A stretch of 64,000 nt of DNA. Origin: Candidatus Thiocaldithrix dubininis (GTDB lineage: Bacteria; Pseudomonadota; Gammaproteobacteria; Thiotrichales; Thiotrichaceae). The notes under the pieces were generated by a model. The model ran no database searches, was not told the DNA's origin, and was given only the letters and a program-made list of their open reading frames with translations. The position numbers and the translations under genes are program-made. The stretch spans positions 1,736,001-1,800,000 of the forward strand of contig CP124755.1 in the NCBI GenBank assembly GCA_029972135.1, in the 5' to 3' direction. This document shows positions 41,409-50,987 of the stretch, in pieces; the first letter of the stretch is position 1; every line of letters starts with the position of its first letter.

Positions 41409-43085
41409 TCAATGCTTCCAAAAATCATTGTAATCCACGTAAGAATCACTGCTGCAATGTTCCCACCAACACGAGTTACCTTGCATAAAGTTTAAAATCG
41501 CTTGGTATTTAGGCGCGTCTGCTAACGGTTGGGTTACGTATTCTTTAGTACCCCATGATCCGTATTTTTGATAAGTGCGTGGTGAGGTGTAATGCATAAA
41601 TAACCCGCCCCCTGCTTGTTTCCAGCCATTTAAGAACTCAGCGTATAATTCCGCCATACGTGCGTCTCGATTCGCTACGTATAATAAAGGATTCGGCATT
41701 TGTTCATTACTCGTGGTTTTAAAATCCACTAACCCTTGCCCGCCTTCATATGCCATTAGTTGTACGCCGTATTTATCAGCAATCACTTTTTGCGCTTTAA
41801 TATAATCTAATACTTTAGGCAAGGAATAACGATATTGGCTATCGGTTAATAGATTAAACACTTCATCTAAGGTTTTAACGCCACGTACTTCATTATGTCC
41901 ACCAAAAAAATAAGGGCCAATCGCAAATGCATCTGCCGATTTATACGCCTCATCTTGACTTAAAATAATTTCGCTAATTTGTGGGGCAACCGTCCAACCC
42001 GCTAGAATCCGCTTAATTCGGTTTTTATTGCCAAACACACTTTGCCAATTATTAAAAATCTCCACCGAACGTTGTGCATAATAACGGTAACCTGCGCGAT
42101 TAGCATTCGTATCTAAGCCTAGTTTTAAGCCTTGTTCCCGCACATAGTTACCTTGTAGAAATAAGGTATTCCATGTTTCATTACTGTATTCAATATAAGG
42201 TATTAAATCATTGTGTAAATGTTGTTTAACATAACGGGCGTATTGTTTAACAAAATCATCATCCGCCGCGTGTGGCATACAAAACCACGGATTTGCATTT
42301 AAGCGATTGGCTAATTCCACCATGATTTCTAAAGGGACACCGCGCTTGCCTTCTTTACCGCCCCAAGTCGCTTGGCTTAAACGCGGGCGTTGTTGCCATG
42401 AAGTCATATTATTTTGCGTAATCCCGCTCATATTCATAAAGCGAATGGCTTTAAATGATTTCATAAAGTTTAAATAATCGGGATTAAATAAAATTTTGGT
42501 GTAATACTCGTTAAACGCACGGTAGGTATTCGCGCTACATTCACTTTCGTTTTCTACACGCTTAAATGGATTATCGGCACAAATGCCACCCGGCGGTAAA
42601 ATCCGAATATTGCGTAAATAATTGTTGGGGGTACTTTTGACAATTAATAAAGTCGCATTAAGTTGTTTATCCGCCCCGGCAGTAATTTGAATAGTATCGC
42701 GCCCTGCTTCACGCTTCAGCAAACTGGCATCATTGGCATAACGTATTTCACCTTCGCCGTCATACAGCACAGTATATAAACCATCGGGTATGGTATTGGC
42801 GGGTAAATTAGAGAGAAAGCGTGAGCCAGCCTGCCCGCCGCGCAAATCCTGTGGCCAACCGTCAATGTCGTACACAATATCGCCTTTAGTTAACCAAGGG
42901 CGGGCATCGTCAAACGGCAAAGCAGCCCGAAATAAATCAATAAACGGCACGCTAGAATCGCTTTCCATGACTTCATTGGTATTCATGCCCAACGCGGCAT
43001 CTAGATTGTAATAAGCAGAAATTGGTGGCGCATAACACAGTAACGCCCCTAAAACACCTAGCCAATAGGCGGGTAGTTTCAGCAT
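41409..43085 (-). CDS. Secreted glycosidase-like protein (GH clan A style)
   Basis: A 558-residue exported protein from ATG 43085 (GAGGG seven bases upstream), signal peptide LLCYAPPISAYY. A beta-sandwich-like first third (GLYTVLYDGEGEIRYAND, NYLRNIRILPPGGIC) precedes a TIM-barrel-like part. That part has KSFKAIRFMNMSGITQNNM, WFCMPHAADDDFVKQYARYV, and YIEYSNETWNTLFLQGNYV, where the Asn-Glu pair looks like a clan A acid/base residue. Often annotated as cellulose-binding protein. A paralogue with an added C-terminal domain is at 55509. Substrate unknown. Confidence 0.72.
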   Translation of the reverse strand: MLKLPAYWLGVLGALLCYAPPISAYYNLDAALGMNTNEVMESDSSVPFIDLFRAALPFDDARPWLTKGDIVYDIDGWPQDLRGGQAGSRFLSNLPANTIPDGLYTVLYDGEGEIRYANDASLLKREAGRDTIQITAGADKQLNATLLIVKSTPNNYLRNIRILPPGGICADNPFKRVENESECSANTYRAFNEYYTKILFNPDYLNFMKSFKAIRFMNMSGITQNNMTSWQQRPRLSQATWGGKEGKRGVPLEIMVELANRLNANPWFCMPHAADDDFVKQYARYVKQHLHNDLIPYIEYSNETWNTLFLQGNYVREQGLKLGLDTNANRAGYRYYAQRSVEIFNNWQSVFGNKNRIKRILAGWTVAPQISEIILSQDEAYKSADAFAIGPYFFGGHNEVRGVKTLDEVFNLLTDSQYRYSLPKVLDYIKAQKVIADKYGVQLMAYEGGQGLVDFKTTSNEQMPNPLLYVANRDARMAELYAEFLNGWKQAGGGLFMHYTSPRTYQKYGSWGTKEYVTQPLADAPKYQAILNFMQGNSCWWEHCSSDSYVDYNDFWKH

Positions 43086-43185
43086 AGGTTTCCCTCGCTT
43101 TTTTATTATTTTGGGGTTGAAAGACACTCAAAGCGTATTATCCGAACTATGCTTAAAGCCTCTCAAGCTTTCTCCGGTAAAAGGT

Positions 43186-45288
43186 ATGACCGCTCAAACC
43201 ATTCATTTTCCACGCGTTTTGGCAGGCCCTATTTTGCGGCGAGTCGAGCCTGAACGTGTGCTTGTTTGGTTAGCCAGTTCTGAGCCTTTGCATTTGGAAT
43301 TGCGTATTGAAGATGAAAACGGCATACAAGTTGGCAGCTCACAACCCTGTGATTCTCCTATTGCGCAACCTGTAAACGCGACACTCGCACGGCAACAAAC
43401 CGTATTATTAGGCAAGTCACTGTTTATTCATTTATTAGAAGCACAACCAAGCTGTATCGGGCAAACCTTTCCCTTAGACACATTACTCTTCTATCGTTTG
43501 TATGATTTCAGTTATCAAGCTGAGTTCGACTTAAGCCCACTCGCCTTAGGCGACTTTAACCTACCCAGTTTTTATATTCCCAGCACCTTAAAGGTCATTG
43601 CCTACGGCTCGTGTCGTAAAGCACATGGCTTATCCATAAGCGATGAAGGCATCCCCCAAAATACGGATTCTTTAGCCTTACTCGCGCAACAGTTAACACA
43701 ATGTCCACGGGATTTTCGCCAACGCCCCAGCCATTTATTTTTAATCGGGGATCAAATTTACGCGGATGATGTGTTAGCGCCCCTGATGTGTTATATCCAA
43801 CAAGCCGCCGCCCAATTAATTGATTATGTGTCGATTTTACCCGATGCCGAATTTGCCAACGATGACTTAAGCCGACTTGCATTAACGCGGCGTAAACAAA
43901 TTGCCAGTCAGTTAGGCTTTACTACCATTGCTAAAAACGCGCATGTTTTAAGTTTTGGTGAATACGCGATTCTATATTTAATTGCGTTGGGAAATCGGGT
44001 GGGCTTTACGTTTGAACCGGATTTAACCAATGCCGATGAGGTCAGTTTGCAAGGTTTTCTCGATAGCCAAGCCGATATACGCAAAGTACTAGCGAATATG
44101 CCCACGTATATGAGTTTTGACGATCACGACATTACCGACGATTGGAATTTAAACCGTAGTTGGTATGACCGGGTACGCAGTAGCGTTAGTGGTACGCGGG
44201 TCATTGCACATGCACTCACGGCAGCATGGGCATTCCAAGCGTGGGGTAATGAACCGCACAATACGCCCGAAAAATTTATAAACATCATCAGCGAACACTT
44301 AAGCGACCCGCTGCACCCCGATAAAGCGCAACGCTACGACTTTCATACCTGGAAATTTCGGCGTTGGGCATTTAGTTTAGCCACCCAGCCGCCGATTATG
44401 GTGCTGGATACTCGCACGCAACGCGATTTCGGGGTAAACAATCAACCGCCACAATTAATGGATCGCTATGCCCTAGATGGTTTACGGGCTGAATGGATGC
44501 AGCTTAAACAAAGCTTAGCTATACAAGATAGCCAAACGGTGACACCGATTTTCATTACAGGTACACCGGTCTTTGGCTTTTCGACGATTGAATGGCTGCA
44601 ATTCATGCTGTATCACCTTGGCGTTATACTCGGCAATATTTGGCTGCCCTTTAGTGCCAGTGGCTTAGATGTGGAAGGCTGGATTGCCAACCGCCGAGGT
44701 TTCTCCAATTTTCTGGATACCTTACTGTTTAAATTAGGGTTACGCAGCGCCACATTCTTATCCGGCGATGTACATTATTCATTTGTGAATCGGGCTATTT
44801 ACAGCAATCGTAGCAATTTATGCCAAGCGCAATCCGCCCATAATTCATGGCAACAATCACCTAGTTTAGAATGCCTGCAACTCACCAGTTCAGCGTTACG
44901 CAATACCCCCGATAAACGCCGCTATTTAGAAAGCTTTTTTGCCAATTGGGTAATTAAACATAAACACGGACACAGTGCCCCCGAATTATTACCGTGGTGG
45001 GAACGCTGGCACGTTTGGCGTTTATTCCGCTATGACACTTGGAAACTAAGAATTGAAGGCGTTGCCGGACACAGTTTGCAAGACCGAGCATTAACAGGGT
45101 GGCAATTGCCATTATTCTGGCGCTTAATCCGCTTTAAACGCGGCAAATTTAGTTTAATCAAAAATCACTATTGGTTAACCAGTCGCCCGAATATTGCCTT
45201 AGTCTATTTACAACAAGGCAAAGTTACCCAACAAGTTTTATTATCGGGTGAACAATTAGAAAATAAATTAATTTACAAAATCCGCTGA
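43186..45288 (+). CDS. PhoD-like metallophosphatase
   Basis: A 700-residue protein from ATG 43186 (MTAQTIHFPRVLAGPILRRV), preceded by AAAAGGT. A PhoD N-terminal beta domain (VWLASSEPLHLELRIED) precedes the catalytic domain with metal ligands in VIAYGSCRKAHG, FLIGDQIYADDV, MSFDDHDITDDWN and FLSGDVHYSF. No signal peptide or Tat motif is seen, unlike classical secreted PhoD, so it may be cytoplasmic. The C-terminal 130 residues are basic and aromatic (WRLIRFKRGKFSLIKNHYWL). It overlaps the J/RDD gene tail to tail by 21 bases. Confidence 0.85.
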   Translation: MTAQTIHFPRVLAGPILRRVEPERVLVWLASSEPLHLELRIEDENGIQVGSSQPCDSPIAQPVNATLARQQTVLLGKSLFIHLLEAQPSCIGQTFPLDTLLFYRLYDFSYQAEFDLSPLALGDFNLPSFYIPSTLKVIAYGSCRKAHGLSISDEGIPQNTDSLALLAQQLTQCPRDFRQRPSHLFLIGDQIYADDVLAPLMCYIQQAAAQLIDYVSILPDAEFANDDLSRLALTRRKQIASQLGFTTIAKNAHVLSFGEYAILYLIALGNRVGFTFEPDLTNADEVSLQGFLDSQADIRKVLANMPTYMSFDDHDITDDWNLNRSWYDRVRSSVSGTRVIAHALTAAWAFQAWGNEPHNTPEKFINIISEHLSDPLHPDKAQRYDFHTWKFRRWAFSLATQPPIMVLDTRTQRDFGVNNQPPQLMDRYALDGLRAEWMQLKQSLAIQDSQTVTPIFITGTPVFGFSTIEWLQFMLYHLGVILGNIWLPFSASGLDVEGWIANRRGFSNFLDTLLFKLGLRSATFLSGDVHYSFVNRAIYSNRSNLCQAQSAHNSWQQSPSLECLQLTSSALRNTPDKRRYLESFFANWVIKHKHGHSAPELLPWWERWHVWRLFRYDTWKLRIEGVAGHSLQDRALTGWQLPLFWRLIRFKRGKFSLIKNHYWLTSRPNIALVYLQQGKVTQQVLLSGEQLENKLIYKIR

Positions 45289-46542
45289 TTGGCAATGTAC
45301 TACATAAGAACGTGAAAAATAATCATGTAAAAATAAATTACGCCGCCACATCATAATCAAATTGGCAATCCACAACATATGAAACATAAGTTCTATAATA
45401 ACAATCCAATGCCGCCAAATGGCATTATACCATTTTATTTTTCCGCCATATTGATTAACAACTTGCAAACCTAATAGCTTTTTACCGGGCGAAGCTTGAT
45501 AAAACGCCTCTAATAGCGGAAATACCAATAATACGTAAACAACAAATAATTTACCCGGCCAACTCATGAGTTCACTTTCTACAACTTCGCTGATACCAAG
45601 CGTTTTAGTAGCAGACAGTAGCATTATAATAATAACCATACCTGTGAAAGCCGCCAAAAAATCCAAAAAAAACGCCCCCAATCTACGCCACAATAATAAT
45701 TCTTGGTTAGCTTGTGGATAAATCCGCTTCTGCACTAGCTCAAGATTCATAGCGGCTAACTGACTATCAATATACGTTAGTACTGCATCAGCTTTGGTTA
45801 AACTAAAATGCTGCGTTAGGTAACTCGCTTGGTTTTCCCAATCAAAAACTTCATTCAAATAATTTAAGACAGCGGGCTTTATATAAAGCGTTTTTTGCTC
45901 TAAAGCAATCAAGTTTGCATCCGCAATATGGGGAAAAAGCTTTAAACTGACTTTTTCCTTAAACTCTAGATTTGTTAAGGACGGTATATTATTCAGAAAA
46001 TTCCAATAACGTGGATCGTTACGGGCTGCTTCTGTGTGTAATGCGGTTGAACAACCTTTTAAGAAAAACTGCCAATCTTCATCGAATTTTAAATCATCGT
46101 TAAACAAGGTGGGTTCGGGTAAGGCAGGCGCGACGGGCTGGTTTAAATAATATTCGGTAGTAGGCGGTTCTGGCTGCCATTCCGCTGCTGTTTGAAGCAA
46201 CGGCGGCGTTAAATGCAATTCGGTTAATATCGGCTTGGTTTCGGGTGGAATTTCATTAAGCAAGGGCGTGTTGCTTACAACCACTATGTGTGAGGGTTCA
46301 TTAGGTTCTGCAATGGCAGGCGGTTGGCTATCGTCGGGTTCATTTGCCATCTGCTCATCGTCATAGGCAATATAATAACCATTGTCTTGCCAATCTAACG
46401 CTTGCTGATAAGCTTCATATAAGCGCTTAAAGCCTTCGGGGTCATCTTCAGGGCGGGTTTGCTTTAAACGCTTGGCATAGGCTAATTTAATTGCTTTTTT
46501 ATCCGCATCTGGCGTAATACCTAAAATTTCCCAGCATGTCAT
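45268..46542 (-). CDS. J-domain-like protein with C-terminal RDD membrane domain
   Basis: A 424-residue protein. Residues 1-55 are a J-like domain (CWEILGITPDADKKAIKLAY, then KRLYEAYQQAL), but the HPD triad is replaced by RPE in TRPEDDPEGF. A Pro/Glu-rich linker (60-150) leads to a helical middle, then an RDD domain with membrane helices (RRLGAFFLDFLAAFTGMVI, LFVVYVLLVFPLLEAFYQ, SPGKKLLGLQVV, AIWRHWIVIIELMFHMLW). It starts on the last base of hscC, so the Hsp70 and its putative membrane J-partner are co-translated. Confidence 0.85.
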   Translation of the reverse strand: MTCWEILGITPDADKKAIKLAYAKRLKQTRPEDDPEGFKRLYEAYQQALDWQDNGYYIAYDDEQMANEPDDSQPPAIAEPNEPSHIVVVSNTPLLNEIPPETKPILTELHLTPPLLQTAAEWQPEPPTTEYYLNQPVAPALPEPTLFNDDLKFDEDWQFFLKGCSTALHTEAARNDPRYWNFLNNIPSLTNLEFKEKVSLKLFPHIADANLIALEQKTLYIKPAVLNYLNEVFDWENQASYLTQHFSLTKADAVLTYIDSQLAAMNLELVQKRIYPQANQELLLWRRLGAFFLDFLAAFTGMVIIIMLLSATKTLGISEVVESELMSWPGKLFVVYVLLVFPLLEAFYQASPGKKLLGLQVVNQYGGKIKWYNAIWRHWIVIIELMFHMLWIANLIMMWRRNLFLHDYFSRSYVVHCQSADFVN

Positions 46543-48242
46543 TAAAATAACCGATCCTGTTCAAAGCTATCTAAAAATACCGTAAAATCCGCTTGAGCTT
46601 GCGCTACCATTTCCCTATTTTGCGTCTCTAATATTGCTTCAAACGCCTTTAAACCCTCTAAAATCCTATCGCGCTGTTCGCCTAAACGCCCTTCAAACAA
46701 GCGTTCGGCTCTAGCAATTAAATTAATATTAATTTCATCTTCACGCGGATGAAACTTCATTGTCGCTAATTTAGCCTTGCTTGCCTGAATATCGGCAGCG
46801 CTTAATTCGCCCGGTGCATTCACAATCAGCTTATTATATTTTTCTTTAGTTGAAATCACTTCAATATCAACTTCCAATACGCCATTCACATCATAACTAA
46901 AGCGCACCGCTGCACTTTCTTCCCCTTTTTTATTTTTGGGCACAGCAACCGTTAATTCACCCAAATTAATATTGTTTTTAACTAAGCGATTTTCACCCTG
47001 AAAAATCTCAAATTTGATATTGGTTTGGTTATCATTAATCGTAGAATAAACGCTAACCCGACTTGCCGGAATCACCGTATTACGCTCAATAATCGGGCTA
47101 AATAAACTGCCTTGTGTGCCGAATAAATCACTTTCATTATGCGTACCTACGCCCAATGAATAGGGGCAAACGTCGGTTAACACCACATCATCTAATGCGG
47201 CATCACGCGCTTTCAAACCTGCCTGAATCGCCGCCCCCATTGCCACCACTAAATCAGGATCTAAATTAGCCGCAGGCAAGCGTCTAAACATTTTAGCAAT
47301 CATCGAACGAAAAAACTGCATACGGGTTGCACCGCCGACTAAAATCACTTCATCCATCTCAGAAGGTTTTAATTTGGCATCACGTAAAGCGGTTTCGATT
47401 GGGCGTTGAATGCGTTGCAATAAAGGTTCAGCTAATTGAATAAAATCTTCTTTATATAGTGAAATAATTTTAGTTTGTGCTGCAAAAAATGGCTCAACAT
47501 GCACAATATCTACATTATTTAACTGGCGTTTGACCTGTTCCATTTGTGCATAGACTTTTTGCAAATCTTGCGCTGAAATACTTTGTTTAGTTAGATTTAA
47601 ACTCGTTAAGAACTTATTAACTAATAGCTCTCGAAAATCTTCCCCGCCTAAGAAATTATCGCCTGCTGAAGCGTGAACTTCTAATACGCCATCAAAATAT
47701 TCCATAATCGACACGTCAAATGTGCCACCGCCTAAATCGACTACCATAAATTGCGTATGCTCAGGTTTTTCATGCAAACCATAAGCAATCGCAGCGGCAG
47801 TCGGTTCATTAATGACACGCTCGACTTTTAACCCAGCTAATTCCCCGGCTAAAATAGTGGCTTTGCGCTGCATATTATTAAAATAAGCAGGTACACTAAT
47901 CACCGCCTCTGTAACTGTTTCCCCTAAATAAGCTTCAGCATCTTCTTTTAAGCTTTTTAAAACAAAGGCGGATAATTCGGGCGCGGTATACGACTTTTTT
48001 GCTAACCGCATTTGACGATTCGTGCCCATATAACGCTTAAAGACAGCGGCGGTGGAATCAGGATGCGTCATTAAACGTTCTTGTGCTGTTTTACCAACTA
48101 AAACTTTACCGTCCGCTCCGATATGCACCACAGACGGCGTTAAATACTCATTTAAACGATTGGGAATTAATTCGACCTGTCCATTTTGCCAAATCCCCAC
48201 CGCACTATTGGTTGTACCTAAATCAATGCCAATTATTTTCAT
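46542..48242 (-). CDS. hscC: Hsp70-family chaperone HscC
   Basis: A 566-residue Hsp70. ATPase motifs are [37 protein letters not shown] and [14 protein letters not shown]. The substrate-binding domain ([20 protein letters not shown]) is followed by a shortened helical lid, matching HscC in length and not DnaK (no acidic EEVD-like tail). In E. coli HscC pairs with the J-protein DjlC; here the J/RDD gene downstream is the likely partner. Second gene of a three-gene unit. Confidence 0.92.
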   Translation of the reverse strand: MKIIGIDLGTTNSAVGIWQNGQVELIPNRLNEYLTPSVVHIGADGKVLVGKTAQERLMTHPDSTAAVFKRYMGTNRQMRLAKKSYTAPELSAFVLKSLKEDAEAYLGETVTEAVISVPAYFNNMQRKATILAGELAGLKVERVINEPTAAAIAYGLHEKPEHTQFMVVDLGGGTFDVSIMEYFDGVLEVHASAGDNFLGGEDFRELLVNKFLTSLNLTKQSISAQDLQKVYAQMEQVKRQLNNVDIVHVEPFFAAQTKIISLYKEDFIQLAEPLLQRIQRPIETALRDAKLKPSEMDEVILVGGATRMQFFRSMIAKMFRRLPAANLDPDLVVAMGAAIQAGLKARDAALDDVVLTDVCPYSLGVGTHNESDLFGTQGSLFSPIIERNTVIPASRVSVYSTINDNQTNIKFEIFQGENRLVKNNINLGELTVAVPKNKKGEESAAVRFSYDVNGVLEVDIEVISTKEKYNKLIVNAPGELSAADIQASKAKLATMKFHPREDEININLIARAERLFEGRLGEQRDRILEGLKAFEAILETQNREMVAQAQADFTVFLDSFEQDRLF

Positions 48243-48277
48243 GTTGTTTGCTCTTAATTTTTATGAAGGCTAACGGT

Positions 48278-49102
48278 TTAATGACGACCACTGACAAATA
48301 ATTCATATAACGTTAGCGCAATTTCCACCACAATTAAAATAACGATATACCATTCAACCCGCTGACTTTGTTGGGTCTGTAATAAATCGAGCAAGGTTTC
48401 GGCGGTATTAGAAATAACTTGCAATTTACGCTCTAACGCCACATGCCGTTCTTGCAATTCAAATTCATCTTCTAACTGCAAATATAAGCCTTGTAAATCC
48501 GGACGCTCCCATAAAATATCCGGTTTATCCGCCACCTCCGCACGCCCTACCATGCGATGTTGGCTTAATAAAGAATCACCAATATATTGCAATAATTCCT
48601 TAGAACGCCGCCCACCTCGCCCTTTTTTACTTAAGTTTTGCGCTAAAGGTTCAATTTGTTCAAAGGTTTTCGCTACGCGGGCTTCATCATCCGATAACAC
48701 CGTACTACGCGCCAACATCTCGGCTAATAACTGTAAGCGTTGAATATGGCTATCGTGCAACCATAAACCACCTTGGGAATCAAAGCCTTCCCGTGCGTTA
48801 GTATCAATGCGTAAGCTTAATTGCTCGACTTCCGGCCAAGTGCGTACTTCACTGGTTAAAGGCTTTAAGCGTTCTAAAAATTCGGTTTCCTGCTCGGCAC
48901 TTAAGCCAATAAATACCACAACGCCATAACGGAATAAGACGGTACAACCGCCCCCCGGAATGGCAATAACTAAGGGATTAATGGCGAGACTTTCATCAGC
49001 CCGAAAGGCTTTGGCATCAATACGACTGCCGATTAACAGTGCACGTACTCGAATACTTTGATCCGCCTGTGCATTTAAACGTGGTTCTAACGCTTGCATC
49101 AT
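48278..49102 (-). CDS. RMD1/YagE (DUF155) family protein
   Basis: A 274-residue protein (start MMQALEPRLNAQADQSI at 49102; longer reading would run into def). The DUF155 core is visible as FRADESLAINPLVIAIPGGG, CTVLFRYGVVVFIGL, and ELQERHVALERKLQVISNTA, followed by a single C-terminal membrane helix (WYIVILIVVEIALTLYELFV). The yeast relatives are mitochondrial inner-membrane proteins of translation; the bacterial role is unknown. It leads the operon with hscC (35-base gap) and diverges from def. Confidence 0.85.
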   Translation of the reverse strand: MMQALEPRLNAQADQSIRVRALLIGSRIDAKAFRADESLAINPLVIAIPGGGCTVLFRYGVVVFIGLSAEQETEFLERLKPLTSEVRTWPEVEQLSLRIDTNAREGFDSQGGLWLHDSHIQRLQLLAEMLARSTVLSDDEARVAKTFEQIEPLAQNLSKKGRGGRRSKELLQYIGDSLLSQHRMVGRAEVADKPDILWERPDLQGLYLQLEDEFELQERHVALERKLQVISNTAETLLDLLQTQQSQRVEWYIVILIVVEIALTLYELFVSGRH

Positions 49103-49178
49103 TATTATCTTTACGCTGCTATTTGTGCAGTATAGTAGCACTGTTTTATTCATTAGCCGCTCAGCAAGGACAATTAAC

Positions 49179-49694
49179 GTGAGCCATTTATTACCGATTG
49201 CCCAGCGGGGCGAAGCTATTTTGCAACAACGTGCCAAACCTGTGAGCAATATTCACGACCCCTTTATTCAACAATTTGTCGATAATATGTTGGCAACCAT
49301 GCAAACGGCTAATGGTGTGGGGATTGCAGCGCCTCAGGTTTATATGTCACTGCGTATTATCATTATTGCCTCCAAACCTAACCCACGTTATCCCGACGCA
49401 CCCGACATGACACCGGAAATTATGTTTAACCCGGAAATTATTTGGCAATCGGCGGAAAATTGTGAAGGTTGGGAAGGCTGCTTAAGCGTGGCGGGTTGGC
49501 GTGCCCCAGTGAATCGGGCGCAAGCGTTAACCGTGCGTTATCAAGACCGACAAGGGCAACATCAAGAACGCCATTACAGCGGATTTGTCGCGCGAATTGT
49601 TCAACACGAATACGATCATCTAGAAGGCGTGTTATTCCCCGAACGTTTGACCGACTCACAACAATTAATTAGCACTGTGGATCACGAAAGCTAG
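49179..49694 (+). CDS. def: Peptide deformylase
   Basis: A 171-residue metalloenzyme removing the formyl group from nascent N-formyl-Met. The start is GTG 49179 (VSHLLPIAQRGEAIL), chosen because AAGGA lies eight bases upstream and alignable family sequence begins there. The three PDF motifs are GVGIAAPQ, EGCLSV and VQHEYDHLEG, giving the Cys-His-His metal site. This is a second-type PDF (CLSVAGWRAPVNR) not next to fmt, so another def copy probably exists elsewhere. Confidence 0.93.
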   Translation: MSHLLPIAQRGEAILQQRAKPVSNIHDPFIQQFVDNMLATMQTANGVGIAAPQVYMSLRIIIIASKPNPRYPDAPDMTPEIMFNPEIIWQSAENCEGWEGCLSVAGWRAPVNRAQALTVRYQDRQGQHQERHYSGFVARIVQHEYDHLEGVLFPERLTDSQQLISTVDHES

Positions 49695-49830
49695 CCAGTC
49701 GGTTATAGGGGAGATGGGAAGTAAATTGAGCGGAGGCGCGAGCTGTTACCGCGTCTGTCGTCGACACACTTGTTGGCGTACTATTTAGAAATACTTAACG
49801 AATCAACAGCTCCTTATCACTACTAAAGGC

Positions 49831-50037
49831 TCACCATTTGAAATTGTGGTTACATTTTTTACACGTAATATTAGCATCAGAATCATTAATCATATTCACA
49901 TCAAATTCTCCCTCTTTGCAATCGACGGCTCTGTTCAATTTTCTCATAAATGGGTAATCGTTTTCTGAGACTTTTAGTGTTCCAGTTTGACCACATTGAG
50001 GACATTCTATTGAAACCTCATATCGTTCTCTTGCCAT
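49831..50037 (-). CDS. Small zinc-ribbon protein
   Basis: A 68-residue protein with two Cys pairs, IECPQCGQTG and ITCKKCNHNF, spaced to form one zinc ribbon. The middle is acidic (DCKEGEFDVNMINDSD). The start is likely ATG 50037. No partner gene adjacent; function unknown. It sits between def and a tnpB relic. Confidence 0.6.
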   Translation of the reverse strand: MARERYEVSIECPQCGQTGTLKVSENDYPFMRKLNRAVDCKEGEFDVNMINDSDANITCKKCNHNFKW

Positions 50038-50215
50038 AATATTATCCTGTAAGCTATCTCTGGTTGTTCATATTTAACTGTAAGCACTCACTGTTGTATA
50101 TTAGCACCCGATCTTTTAGTTGACACCAACTTTGGCAAATGACCAAAAACACTTTTTTGTTTTAAATTAGTAATTTTTATAGAACGCCTTTCATCGTATA
50201 AACTAAAACCTATAT

Positions 50216-50299
50216 ATGAATGCAAAGCGCCCTATCTTCAAAATCCAAATCAAGGACAAATGCACACCACGACTAAAGAAGGATGTTACCAACGCTTAA
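50216..50299 (+). pseudogene. tnpB N-terminal relic
   Basis: MNAKRPIFKIQIKDKCTPRL then KKDVTNA and a stop. This aligns with the start of the intact tnpB at 11269 (MNAASFILKTLKVRIKDKHA), sharing MNA and xIKDK in register. Only the first 27 codons remain, so the rest of an IS200/IS605 element has been lost. Confidence 0.65.
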
Positions 50300-50364
50300 T
50301 GGAAGCGAATCATCAAACGGATTACACTGATTAGTAATTTACTGTAAATACAAGTGGAGTTTTA

Positions 50365-50946
50365 ATGATGTTAACAAAAAAACTCGCCCCCTTGGCTTTT
50401 ACAGCCTTTTTTGCGAGTAGTTTTAGTTGGGCGGATATATCAACGCTTGCCCCGAATAGTCCCACCCCTAATTCCCCGACAATGCAAAGCTGGAGTCAAT
50501 CGCAAGCGATGAAGGTGTATAGTTTGCCAAACGGGCGTTATCATGCCGAAATTAATGTTCAAGATGCACAAAATAATAATAAGAAATTTAGTTTTGAAGG
50601 TAGCAAAGACGAAATTAAACAACAAATGCAAGCGGCTAAAGGTTTAGACGACGCACAAAAAACTGCGTTATTAAATGCGCTAGACGGGCAAATGAATTTT
50701 AGCTTTGGCAATATGCCGGGGTTTAAAATGCAACCGTTTGCAGGTTTTAATGGCAAAGACCCATTTGATGATTCGTTCTTTAAGCAAAATCCTTTTGACG
50801 ATAAATTCTTTCAAGAGTTTATGCAGAATATGCCGCGCTTTAATATTAGCCCCCCTCTAAGCATTAACCCTGCACCGCCCTTACAAACGCCTAATATACC
50901 CCAAACGACACCCTCTAAACCTAATAATGAGGCAGTGTATTTATAA
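50365..50946 (+). CDS. Hypothetical exported protein
   Basis: A 193-residue protein with signal peptide (LAPLAFTAFFASSFSWAD). Mature part: a polar region (YSLPNGRYHAEINVQDAQNN, KFSFEGSKDEIKQQMQAAKG), then tandem DPFDDSFFKQN/PFDDKFFQEF units, and a Pro/Asn-rich tail (PPLSINPAPPLQTPNIPQTT). GGAG upstream of ATG 50365 supports the start. Family not recognised; the repeated PFDD-FF segment recalls linker regions of DegP-type proteins, but no protease domain is present. Confidence 0.7.
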   Translation: MMLTKKLAPLAFTAFFASSFSWADISTLAPNSPTPNSPTMQSWSQSQAMKVYSLPNGRYHAEINVQDAQNNNKKFSFEGSKDEIKQQMQAAKGLDDAQKTALLNALDGQMNFSFGNMPGFKMQPFAGFNGKDPFDDSFFKQNPFDDKFFQEFMQNMPRFNISPPLSINPAPPLQTPNIPQTTPSKPNNEAVYL

Positions 50947-50954
50947 ACCGCTAA

Positions 50955-50980
50955 TTGGGTAGAGTTTAAACTCTACCCAA
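50955..50980. terminator. Perfect-palindrome bidirectional terminator
   Basis: TTGGGTAGAGTTT/AAACTCTACCCAA, 13 bp each side with no spacer, between the hypothetical gene and nadB, which converge. Confidence 0.75.
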
Positions 50981-50987
50981 ATCCGAT

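Noticed and set aside
49695-49830. Possible gene or RNA between def and the zinc-ribbon gene
   Set aside because: No start with a ribosome site and no convincing fold.
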